A DNA stretch of 64,000 nt from Pseudomonas versuta (lineage in GTDB: Bacteria; Pseudomonadota; Gammaproteobacteria; Pseudomonadales; Pseudomonadaceae). How positions within the stretch are numbered: the stretch's first letter is position 1; every line of letters starts with the position of its first letter. Shown piece after piece: positions 46,981-53,671 of this stretch. Under the pieces are notes generated by a model. That model was not told the DNA's origin. It was given only the letters and a program-made list of their open reading frames with translations, and made no database searches. The DNA lies in the NCBI RefSeq assembly GCF_001294575.1, contig NZ_CP012676.1:930001-994000 (forward strand), given 5' to 3'. A program made the translations under genes and the position numbers.

Positions 46981-47508
46981 TTAGACGGCCTCTTCGCTGG
47001 CTTCTACAATGTCGAACCGCACGGCACGGCGGTGGCTCTGGTCACCCAGAAAGAGTTTTTCCAGGACAAAAACCAGGGTCACCAGACCGCCAATGGGGAT
47101 CGGCAAATAGGAAATTCCGACCCGCAAGGACGGCATCTCGCCCAGGAACTGATTCCAGGTAGTGGCGCACAGCTTGAAGCCCTTGACGGCCATGAACAGA
47201 CAAACCACCACCATCAGAACCTGCACCAGCAAGGCCGCCTGTTTGCGCACCATTGGCGGCATCCGCTCGACCGCCATCGACACCGCCATGTGTGCGCCGG
47301 CGCGGTAACTGGCGGCCGCGCCGAAGAAGGTAAAAACCACCATCAGCAAGATGGCGACCGGCTCTGGCCAGCTGGAGCCTGAGCCCAGTACGTAGCGGGC
47401 AAAAATGCCCCAGGGAATGATCAGGGTCATGGTCAGCACCGACAAGCCGGCGATCCCGATACAGACCCGATACAGCATGTCGTTCAAGCGCAGTACGGTA
47501 TTTTTCAT
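46981..47508 (-). CDS. TRAP transporter small permease (DctQ family)
   Basis: A 175-residue protein with four helices (IGIAGLSVLTMTLIIPWGIF first). WPEPVAILLMVVFTFFGAAA and RAGAHMAVSMAVERMP fit DctQ. The ATG at MKNTVLRL is preceded by GGTGAG; a GTG four codons earlier lacks support. Its stop touches the dctM start. It is a partner of DctM and DctP. Confidence 0.92.
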   Translation of the reverse strand: MKNTVLRLNDMLYRVCIGIAGLSVLTMTLIIPWGIFARYVLGSGSSWPEPVAILLMVVFTFFGAAASYRAGAHMAVSMAVERMPPMVRKQAALLVQVLMVVVCLFMAVKGFKLCATTWNQFLGEMPSLRVGISYLPIPIGGLVTLVFVLEKLFLGDQSHRRAVRFDIVEASEEAV

Positions 47509-47569
47509 GGGGCTCACCACTGCGGCGCTGACGGGGCAGGCCCCGTCAGCGCGGCATTATCGGACAGGC

Positions 47570-48553
47570 TTATTGGACCGCTTCAATACGCGAGATCAGG
47601 TCTTTGTAGTCCGCCCCGTATTTGTCACGAACGGGCTGAGTGGCGTCGTAAAAGGCTTTTTTCTGTTCCGGGCTGAGGGTGATGAACTCCACGCCGGATG
47701 CCTTGAGCTTTGTTTCAGCGTCGGAAGATTTTTTGTCCCACAGAATGCGCTCTTCCATTTGTGCTTCACGGGCGACCTTCTGCACCAGCGCCTGTTGCTC
47801 GGGGCTGAGCTTGAGCCAGGTGGTTTTGGCAATCACGATCGGCTCGGGCAGGATCAGGTGATCAGTCCAGGTGAAGTACTTGGCGTTCTGGTAGTGGTTA
47901 TGTTCGAGGAAGGTCGGGGTGTTGTTTTCTGCACCGTCGATCACGCCGGTCTGCAGGGCGCTGAAGATCTCGCCGGTGGCCATGGCAATGCCGTTGCCGC
48001 CCATATCGTTGATGGTGTCGATAAATACCGGGTTGCCCTGGACCCGGATTTTCATGCCCTTGAGGTCTGCGATCTGGCGCACAGGTTTTTTGGTATAGAG
48101 GTTGCGGGTGCCGCCATCCATCCACGCCAGGGCGACCATGTTGAAGTCGGAGTGGGTGATCTTGTCGAGCATCTCCTGGCCGATTTCACCGTCGATGATT
48201 TTGCGCATGTGTGCCTGGTCGCGGAACACAAAGGGCAGGTTGAAGGCATTGGTCTCGGGCACCACCGGCCCGAGGATGCCGAGGCTGACGCGGGTCATCT
48301 GCACCGCGCCGGACTGCAACTGCTCGACCACTTCTTTCTCGGAACCCAGTACGCCGCCGGCAAACATTTTGAAGCTGATATCGCCGTTACTTTGATCCTG
48401 GAGCTTCTTGCCCATGTCCTGTTCGGCCACTACCGGCGGATAGCCCGCCGGGTGGACTTCGGCGAATTTGATTTTGATTTCGGCCTGGGCCACGCCTGAG
48501 AGGCAGAAAGCCAGCGGCAGAGCAGCAATGAGCAAGGTGCGTTTGAAATCCAT
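47570..48553 (-). CDS. TRAP transporter substrate-binding protein (DctP family)
   Basis: A 327-residue periplasmic protein with a signal peptide ending at VAQA (residue 24). VQMTRVSLGILGPVVPETNA, the ligand Arg in GMKIRVQGNPVFIDTINDMG, and GEIFSALQTGVIDGAENN are DctP blocks; the Arg binds the carboxylate of the ligand. GGAG lies seven bases before the ATG and an A-rich AAAAACAAT motif just upstream of it. The SMP-30 gene is 62 bases upstream. Context points to glucuronate/galacturonate as ligand. Confidence 0.93.
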   Translation of the reverse strand: MDFKRTLLIAALPLAFCLSGVAQAEIKIKFAEVHPAGYPPVVAEQDMGKKLQDQSNGDISFKMFAGGVLGSEKEVVEQLQSGAVQMTRVSLGILGPVVPETNAFNLPFVFRDQAHMRKIIDGEIGQEMLDKITHSDFNMVALAWMDGGTRNLYTKKPVRQIADLKGMKIRVQGNPVFIDTINDMGGNGIAMATGEIFSALQTGVIDGAENNTPTFLEHNHYQNAKYFTWTDHLILPEPIVIAKTTWLKLSPEQQALVQKVAREAQMEERILWDKKSSDAETKLKASGVEFITLSPEQKKAFYDATQPVRDKYGADYKDLISRIEAVQ

Positions 48554-48567
48554 GGGTCACTCCAAAT

Positions 48568-48576
48568 ATTGTTTTT
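48568..48576 (-). promoter_or_regulatory. A-rich Hfq/Crc-type motif before dctP
   Basis: On the minus strand AAAAACAAT (AANAANAAN) lies a few bases before the GGAG of dctP. Confidence 0.4.
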
Positions 48577-48615
48577 TTTATATCAAGGTGTCGGATCAGC
48601 AATGTCGGTAAACCG

Positions 48616-49503
48616 TCAGTTGTTGAAGGCGGGCTCAACCAGGCCCTTGATCCCCGGCCTGAGGGCGAACACGCCGCCCGCCAGGGGTTGGTCGCTGATA
48701 TCGCCCGCCGGACGAATCGAGGTGACGAACAGGGTGTCCATGTCTGCACCTCCGAAGGCGCACATGGCAGGCTTTTTCACCGGTACGGCTAGGGACCGGT
48801 CGAGTTTGCCTGCAGGGGTAAAACGGTGGATCAGGCCGGCATCATTGCCGCAGATCCAGTAGCAGCCATCGGCATCGACGGCGGCGCCATCGGGGCGTCC
48901 CGGATACGCTTGCATGTCCACGAACAGGCGGCGGTTGTACGGGGTGGCGCTGTCGATGGCGTAATCGAAGGCCCAGATTTTTTGCACGTCGGGATGTGAG
49001 TCCGAGAGGTACATGGTTTTGCCGTCGGGGCTGAAAGCCAGGCCATTGGGGACGATAAAACCATCAAGCTGCGCCTTGAGCGGTTCGGCCTGGCCTGCGT
49101 TATAGCGGTACATCGCCCCGCACTGCGCGCCTGCTGCCATGTCCAGCAGCATGGTTCCGGCCCAGAAACGCCCCTGGCGGTCACAGCGGCCATCGTTAAA
49201 GCGCATGCCTGGCCGGGCATGTTCAACCCTGGCCAGCAGGCGGCTATCGAGGCTGCCGTCGGCCCGGGGCTTGAGGGTGAACAGGCCGCTCTCCATGCCT
49301 GCAATCCAGCTGCCGTCGCCGCTGCGGGCGATGCAGGCAAGCATCTGCGGGGCTTCCCAGCTCTGGCTCTGACCATCGTTCAGGCTCCAGCGGTGCAAGC
49401 GTGCGGCCGGAATATCCACCCAGTACAGCGCTTGTTCTGCTGCGCTCCAGACCGGGCTTTCGCCTGTGGCGTTGCGTGCGTCGAGAATCAGTTCGGCAGT
49501 CAT
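48616..49503 (-). CDS. SMP-30/gluconolactonase family sugar lactonase
   Basis: A 295-residue six-bladed propeller lactonase. Metal ligands are the Glu in GESPVW (near residue 14), the Asn in IVPNGLAFSPDG and the Asp in YPGRPDGAAVDADG; PGMRFNDGRCD is another substrate block. The second ATG was chosen (AGGGA seven bases upstream); one seven codons earlier is possible. It lies between udh and dctP with 46 and 62-base gaps and probably opens the aldarolactone made by Udh to the aldarate, as UxuL-type enzymes do. Confidence 0.85.
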   Translation of the reverse strand: MTAELILDARNATGESPVWSAAEQALYWVDIPAARLHRWSLNDGQSQSWEAPQMLACIARSGDGSWIAGMESGLFTLKPRADGSLDSRLLARVEHARPGMRFNDGRCDRQGRFWAGTMLLDMAAGAQCGAMYRYNAGQAEPLKAQLDGFIVPNGLAFSPDGKTMYLSDSHPDVQKIWAFDYAIDSATPYNRRLFVDMQAYPGRPDGAAVDADGCYWICGNDAGLIHRFTPAGKLDRSLAVPVKKPAMCAFGGADMDTLFVTSIRPAGDISDQPLAGGVFALRPGIKGLVEPAFNN

Positions 49504-49549
49504 GCGGCTATCCCTGTCGGTCATGTTCTTATCAGGTGCGGGCGTGTAC

Positions 49550-50377
49550 TTATTCGTCGCCGAACGGACCGGCAGCGACGAAGGCGCCGCCCTGGTAAAT
49601 CATGCTCGGGTCATTGGCAGCCGGCATTGGCTGGGCTTGAACCTTGTCGCGAAACACGTCGGAACTGTCCTTGGGCGCAAACCCCAGATGGGCCGCATAG
49701 CGGTTGTCCCACCACAGGTTCGGATTGTTTGACGCGCCGTAGACCACGGTGTGGCCGACATCCGGTGTGTACAGAGAGCGTTCGAGCAACTGGGTGAGAT
49801 CGGCAAAACTCAGCCAGGTGCTCAGCATCCGGCGGTTTTGCGGTTCGGGGAATGATGAGCCGATGCGGATGCTGACGGTTTCTATGCCGTAGCGATCGAA
49901 GTAGAACGTGGCCATGTCTTCGCCATAGGACTTGGACAGGCCGTAATAGCCATCGGGGCGGCGCGGGGAGCGGGCATCGAGGGTCTGGTCCTGCTTGTAA
50001 AAACCGATCACATGGTTGGAACTGGCGAAAATCACGCGTTTGACGCCGTGGCGTCGGGCCGCTTCATAAATATGGAAAACCCCGGAGATATTGGGCCCGA
50101 GGATTTCTTCGAACGGGCGCTCAACCGAGACTCCGCCGAAATGCAGGATGGCATCTACGCCTTCAACCAGTTGGTGAACAGCGTGTTTGTCGGTGAGATC
50201 GCACAGCTGTATTTCTTCGCTGGCGTCGACAGCGGGTGCCATCAGGGCGATATCAGACAGTCGTAAAACCCTGGCATACGGCTTCAGGCTTTCACGCAGT
50301 ACCTTCCCCAGACCGCCGGCCGCGCCGGTAAGAAGAAGGCGATTGAAGGGATTTTGGACAGTGTGCGAGGTTGCCAT
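49550..50377 (-). CDS. udh: NAD-dependent uronate dehydrogenase
   Basis: A 275-residue short-chain dehydrogenase. LLLTGAAGGLGKVLRE (TGxxGxxG at 17-24) binds NAD and the catalytic pair Tyr145/Lys149 is in DGYYGLSKSYGE; IRIGSSFPEPQNRRMLSTW is the C-terminal uronate-binding block of the Udh family. It oxidises D-glucuronate or D-galacturonate to the aldarolactone. The ATG is preceded by AGGG; the frame upstream is open but holds the promoter and operator. It is the first gene of the udh-lactonase-TRAP operon. Confidence 0.9.
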   Translation of the reverse strand: MATSHTVQNPFNRLLLTGAAGGLGKVLRESLKPYARVLRLSDIALMAPAVDASEEIQLCDLTDKHAVHQLVEGVDAILHFGGVSVERPFEEILGPNISGVFHIYEAARRHGVKRVIFASSNHVIGFYKQDQTLDARSPRRPDGYYGLSKSYGEDMATFYFDRYGIETVSIRIGSSFPEPQNRRMLSTWLSFADLTQLLERSLYTPDVGHTVVYGASNNPNLWWDNRYAAHLGFAPKDSSDVFRDKVQAQPMPAANDPSMIYQGGAFVAAGPFGDE

Positions 50378-50390
50378 CAAGAGACCCTTT

Positions 50391-50399
50391 TTTATTATT
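50391..50399 (-). promoter_or_regulatory. A-rich Hfq/Crc-type motif before udh
   Basis: AATAATAAA (AANAANAAN) on the minus strand runs straight into the AGGG ribosome site of udh. Confidence 0.45.
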
Positions 50400-50405
50400 G
50401 GTGTC

Positions 50406-50424
50406 ATCTGTTGTCGTATGACAT
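50406..50424. promoter_or_regulatory. Candidate FadR-type GntR operator before udh
   Basis: ATCTGTTGTCGTATGACAT contains TGTC-N4-GACA and shares 13 identical bases (ATCTGTTGTCGTA) with the site before the OprD porin. It lies at the predicted start of transcription. Confidence 0.6.
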
Positions 50425-50431
50425 GGTCCGG

Positions 50432-50461
50432 ATTATTCGCAGCCCTTGAGGGTGTTGTCAA
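50432..50461 (-). promoter_or_regulatory. Sigma-70 promoter of udh operon
   Basis: TTGACA, 18-base spacer, AATAAT on the minus strand, with the operator directly after it. Confidence 0.6.
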
Positions 50462-50587
50462 TCCAATGAGTGTCAAAACATGATGGAGCGCTATCACTTT
50501 GGCATCATGACAGCGGAATTGGGGGAGCTGGCTGCCAGCGATTCAGGCAATGCTGATGGTGTGTGCTGGCCCGCAGACCCATCGCGG

Positions 50588-50618
50588 GCAAGCCCGCTCC
50601 CACAGGGGGCGGGCTTGC
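50588..50618 (-). terminator. REP-type hairpin after the OprD gene
   Basis: GCAAGCCCGC and GCGGGCTTGC pair over 11 bases. It probably separates oprD transcripts from the udh promoter region. Confidence 0.7.
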
Positions 50619-50626
50619 ATGGCGCG

Positions 50627-51880
50627 TTACAGCAGCGACAACGGGTAGCTGATGAAGATACGGTTTTCATCGAACTCGTGACTGCTGTAGTCGCGACGCA
50701 TGGTCGAGTTGCGCCAGCGCATGTTGAGGTCTTTGAAGGTGCCGCTTTGAACGGTGTAGGCCAGTTCCGATTCGCGGCCCCATTCCTTGCCGTCAGTGAT
50801 GGTGCCGGTGTGGATGTTATCGCCGCTCAGGTAGCGGTTCATCATCATCAGGCCGGGGACGCCGAACACTGCGAAATCAAGGTCGTGACGCACCTGCCAG
50901 GAGCGCTCCTTGGCCAGGTCGTAGCTGGAGTTGTAACTGTCGTTGGCCAGGGTGCCGCCGCTGGTGCCATTGACACGCAGCCAGCCGTCATCACCGCTGA
51001 CTTTCTGCAGGCCCAGATACAAGGTGTTGCCTTTGTATTTGGCCGAGAGCAGGGCGTAAGCGGTTTTGTTGTCCAGGTTGCCGGCCAGCTTGTTGCCGTC
51101 TTCCTTGCCCCGGAAATAGCCGAGGTTGGCGCCCAGGGTCACCTCACCAATGGGTTGGGTGTGCAGGACGTTAAGGAATTGCTGCTGGTAAATGTCTTCC
51201 AGTTGCGCGTACCACAGGCCGACCTGGGTGCGCTTTTCGTTGAAGCTGTAATCGCCGCCTGCAAAGTTGAAGCGGTCGGAGGTGAACGCGCCTTTTCCGT
51301 TAAGCGACATCTCTTCCATGCTCGCATCGTTGCGCGGGCTGTTGGCGCGGAACTGGCCGCCATACAGGTTCAGGCCGGTGAACTCTTTGGAGGTGATCTG
51401 GCCGCCACGGAAGGTTTGCGGCAGAGAGCGTCCATCGTCCGAGCGCAAAATAGGCAGTACCGGCATCCACTCACCGATTTTCAGTTCGGTGTTGGAGATC
51501 CTGGCTTTGGCTGCAACGCCCAGGCGGCCGAAGTTGTCGGCCGGTTCGCCATCGCTATGGGTAGGCAGCAACTGTGTGCCCACTGTGCCTTTGCCGCCAT
51601 CGAGTTTCTGCGAGTACAGGCCCAGGACATCAACCCCAAAACCGACGGTACCCTGGGTAAACCCGGATTTGACGTCGAGGATGAAGTTTTGCGTCCACTC
51701 TTCAGCCTTGCTTTGCGGGTAGTCAGGGTTGGTGTAATTGCGGTTGATGTAGGCATTTCGCAGGGTGAGGGTGGCTTTGGTGTCATCGACAAAGCCTTCG
51801 GCCATGCCTGTCAGCGGTAATGCCAGGCCCATGCTGCCAAGTCCGACCAAAACCAGTGACCGGGTGTGTTGATGTTTCAT
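50627..51880 (-). CDS. OprD-family outer-membrane porin
   Basis: A 417-residue porin. The signal peptide ends near GMAEG; the mature protein starts with the family pattern FVDDTKATLTLRNAYINRNY and has alternating strands with SKAEEWTQNFILDVKSGFTQ and MMMNRYLSGDNIHTG-type blocks; it ends ISYPLSLL like other OprD members. These 18-strand pores pass small carboxylates. It shares promoter and operator layout with udh, so it probably admits uronates. AACAATAAT overlaps its start codon. Confidence 0.9.
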   Translation of the reverse strand: MKHQHTRSLVLVGLGSMGLALPLTGMAEGFVDDTKATLTLRNAYINRNYTNPDYPQSKAEEWTQNFILDVKSGFTQGTVGFGVDVLGLYSQKLDGGKGTVGTQLLPTHSDGEPADNFGRLGVAAKARISNTELKIGEWMPVLPILRSDDGRSLPQTFRGGQITSKEFTGLNLYGGQFRANSPRNDASMEEMSLNGKGAFTSDRFNFAGGDYSFNEKRTQVGLWYAQLEDIYQQQFLNVLHTQPIGEVTLGANLGYFRGKEDGNKLAGNLDNKTAYALLSAKYKGNTLYLGLQKVSGDDGWLRVNGTSGGTLANDSYNSSYDLAKERSWQVRHDLDFAVFGVPGLMMMNRYLSGDNIHTGTITDGKEWGRESELAYTVQSGTFKDLNMRWRNSTMRRDYSSHEFDENRIFISYPLSLL

Positions 51881-51887
51881 TATTGTT
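51879..51887 (-). promoter_or_regulatory. A-rich Hfq/Crc-type motif at oprD start
   Basis: AACAATAAT (AANAANAAN) on the minus strand overlaps the OprD start codon and follows GGGAG. Confidence 0.45.
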
Positions 51888-52024
51888 GCGCTCCCATTTT
51901 CTTAGACATAGCAGATCCCGGTGACCGTCAGAAGAGCAGTCAGTGATTCAAAGGACATGCGGGGGGCCCTGAAGTCAGGGCGGCGACTCAAGTCGCTGAT
52001 GCGAAAGAGTCATTTGCTTGCGCG

Positions 52025-52147
52025 CTAGCCTTCAGCAAATTCTGTAGGTGATCGTTGCGTGGAGGACCGCGAAAGAAATACAACCAGTACGCGACCGGCG
52101 CGAATTAACGGCGCGGCAGAGCGGGGAGCTGACACGAGGGTGCTCAT
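52025..52147 (-). CDS. Small ORF (40 residues) in the oprD leader
   Basis: MSTLVSAPRSAAPLIRAGRV begins a 40-codon frame that ends in TAG. AAGGA lies nine bases before its ATG, and the frame starts about 55 bases after the predicted oprD start of transcription, 145 bases before the porin. I recognise no family. It may be a leader peptide or the remnant of a lost gene between operator and porin. Expression is uncertain. Confidence 0.35.
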   Translation of the reverse strand: MSTLVSAPRSAAPLIRAGRVLVVFLSRSSTQRSPTEFAEG

Positions 52148-52180
52148 ACGAAAGATTCCTTGATTATTCTTATTTTTGTT

Positions 52181-52196
52181 ATCTGTTGTCGTACAA
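52181..52196. promoter_or_regulatory. Candidate FadR-type GntR operator before oprD
   Basis: ATCTGTTGTCGTACAA contains TTGT-CGT-ACAA, which fits the TNGTN3ACNA half-site rule of FadR-type GntR proteins, and repeats the site before udh. Confidence 0.6.
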
Positions 52197-52208
52197 CGTC
52201 TATCTGAT

Positions 52209-52236
52209 TATTTACAGCTTGTGGCAAATTTGTCAA
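52209..52236 (-). promoter_or_regulatory. Sigma-70 promoter of oprD
   Basis: TTGACA, 16-base spacer, TAAATA on the minus strand; the operator follows at the start point, as before udh. Confidence 0.55.
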
Positions 52237-52588
52237 TGCAGGTCCAGCCAAACAATTAAAAGTACAGAAGCAGGCGTTTAGAGCCGTGCGGGCAATACGC
52301 TCGGCAGGAGACCGTATTATCCGACGGCGCATGATACAGATCTGACTCCCTTGAATCTGAGAAAAATGCGCCCGGTATCTTGCGCGGCGGGCGGCGCGAT
52401 AACCCGCTCGCTGGCCATGGCGCTTGAAACTCTGTAGGAGCGAGCTTTTTCAAGACGTCACGCACAGCTCGCGAGCAAGCTCTTACCGACATACCGTCTT
52501 TATCCCGTAATGGGCGCCCGCGCCTGTATATTTGCCGTCTAAACTGCGGCTACCCACTGCACTCGCGCCTTACTGACACGGATGGCAC
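52237..52588. other. Divergent intergenic region, no gene seen
   Basis: Apart from one REPIN, about 350 bases between the oprD promoter and the AI-2E gene hold no coding frame I can support. No clear promoter for the AI-2E gene was found. Confidence 0.5.
52432..52486. repeat. REPIN
   Basis: CTGTAGGAGCGAGCTTTTTC faces AGCTCGCGAGCAAGCTCTTA. It stands about 100 bases before the AI-2E gene. Confidence 0.8.
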
Positions 52589-53671
52589 ATGAACGAAACC
52601 AGTCTTCAACGTAAAACCCTGCTCTTGCTGCTGGCCCTGGTCACCATCGCGTTCATCTGGATTCTGCTGCCGTTTTATGGGGCGATTTTCTGGGCTGTGG
52701 CCTTGGGCATACTGTTTGCTCCCTTGCAGCGCAAGTTCGTGCTCAAGTTGAGTGGACGCCGAAATCTCGCAACGTTTTCCACACTGGGTGTGTGCACGGT
52801 TATCGCGATTTTGCCGGTGATCATTACTACCGTGTTGCTGGTGCAAGAAGTGGCCATGCTCTACAAGGATGTCGAGAGCGGCAAAATCAATGTCGCCAGG
52901 TACGTCATGCAGTTCAAGGACATCCTGCCCCCAACGGTCCAGGACTGGCTCGACCGGTTAGGGGTTGGCAATATCGATGGCCTGAGCGAGAAAATCTCCA
53001 AAGGCGCCCTGGAAGGGAGTCAGTTTTTTGCCACTCAGGTGTTCAGTTTCGGCCAGAGCACTTTTGAGCTGGTGGTGAGCTTTTTCATCATGCTCTACCT
53101 GTTGTATTTCTTTATCCGTGACGGTCAGCAAATGGTGCGCATGATCCGCAATGCGGTACCGATGGCCGAGCAGCACAAGCGTTTGTTGCAGATCAAGTTA
53201 CGCCGTGTGGTCAGGGCCTCGGTCAAGGGCAACCTGGCGGTGGCCGTGACCCAGGGGGCCCTGGGCGGGTTGATCTTCTGGTTGCTCGGGATCCACAGCT
53301 CGCTGTTCTGGGCCGTACTGATGATGTTCCTGTCACTGCTGCCGGCGGTAGGCGCAGGCATTGTCTGGGCACCGGTGGCGATCTACTTCCTGGTCACGGG
53401 GATGATCTGGGAAGGGGTGGTGCTGGCGCTATACGGGGTGTTCGTGATCGGGATGGTGGACAACGTGCTGCGCCCGATCATGGTCGGCAAGGACACCAAA
53501 ATGCCGGACTTCCTGATTTTGATTTCGACCCTGGGCGGCATGGCGATCTTCGGCCTCAATGGCTTTGTGATCGGGCCATTGATTGCCGCCCTGTTCTTGT
53601 CCAGCTGGGGCCTGTTCAGTGGCACCCACCGCAAAGTGCGACTGCCTGCCGATATCCCTCGCAACGATTAA
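52589..53671 (+). CDS. AI-2E family (TqsA/PerM-like) transporter
   Basis: A 360-residue inner-membrane protein with about eight helices, starting LLLLLALVTIAFIWILLPFY. FFIMLYLLYFFIRDGQQM and the C-terminal LYGVFVIGMVDNVLRPIMVG and GGMAIFGLNGFVIGPLIAAL blocks are typical. Family members export autoinducer-2 or act as Na+/H+ antiporters, so the role is open. Its TAA overlaps the TonB receptor's TAA (TTAA read from both strands). Confidence 0.9.
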   Translation: MNETSLQRKTLLLLLALVTIAFIWILLPFYGAIFWAVALGILFAPLQRKFVLKLSGRRNLATFSTLGVCTVIAILPVIITTVLLVQEVAMLYKDVESGKINVARYVMQFKDILPPTVQDWLDRLGVGNIDGLSEKISKGALEGSQFFATQVFSFGQSTFELVVSFFIMLYLLYFFIRDGQQMVRMIRNAVPMAEQHKRLLQIKLRRVVRASVKGNLAVAVTQGALGGLIFWLLGIHSSLFWAVLMMFLSLLPAVGAGIVWAPVAIYFLVTGMIWEGVVLALYGVFVIGMVDNVLRPIMVGKDTKMPDFLILISTLGGMAIFGLNGFVIGPLIAALFLSSWGLFSGTHRKVRLPADIPRND

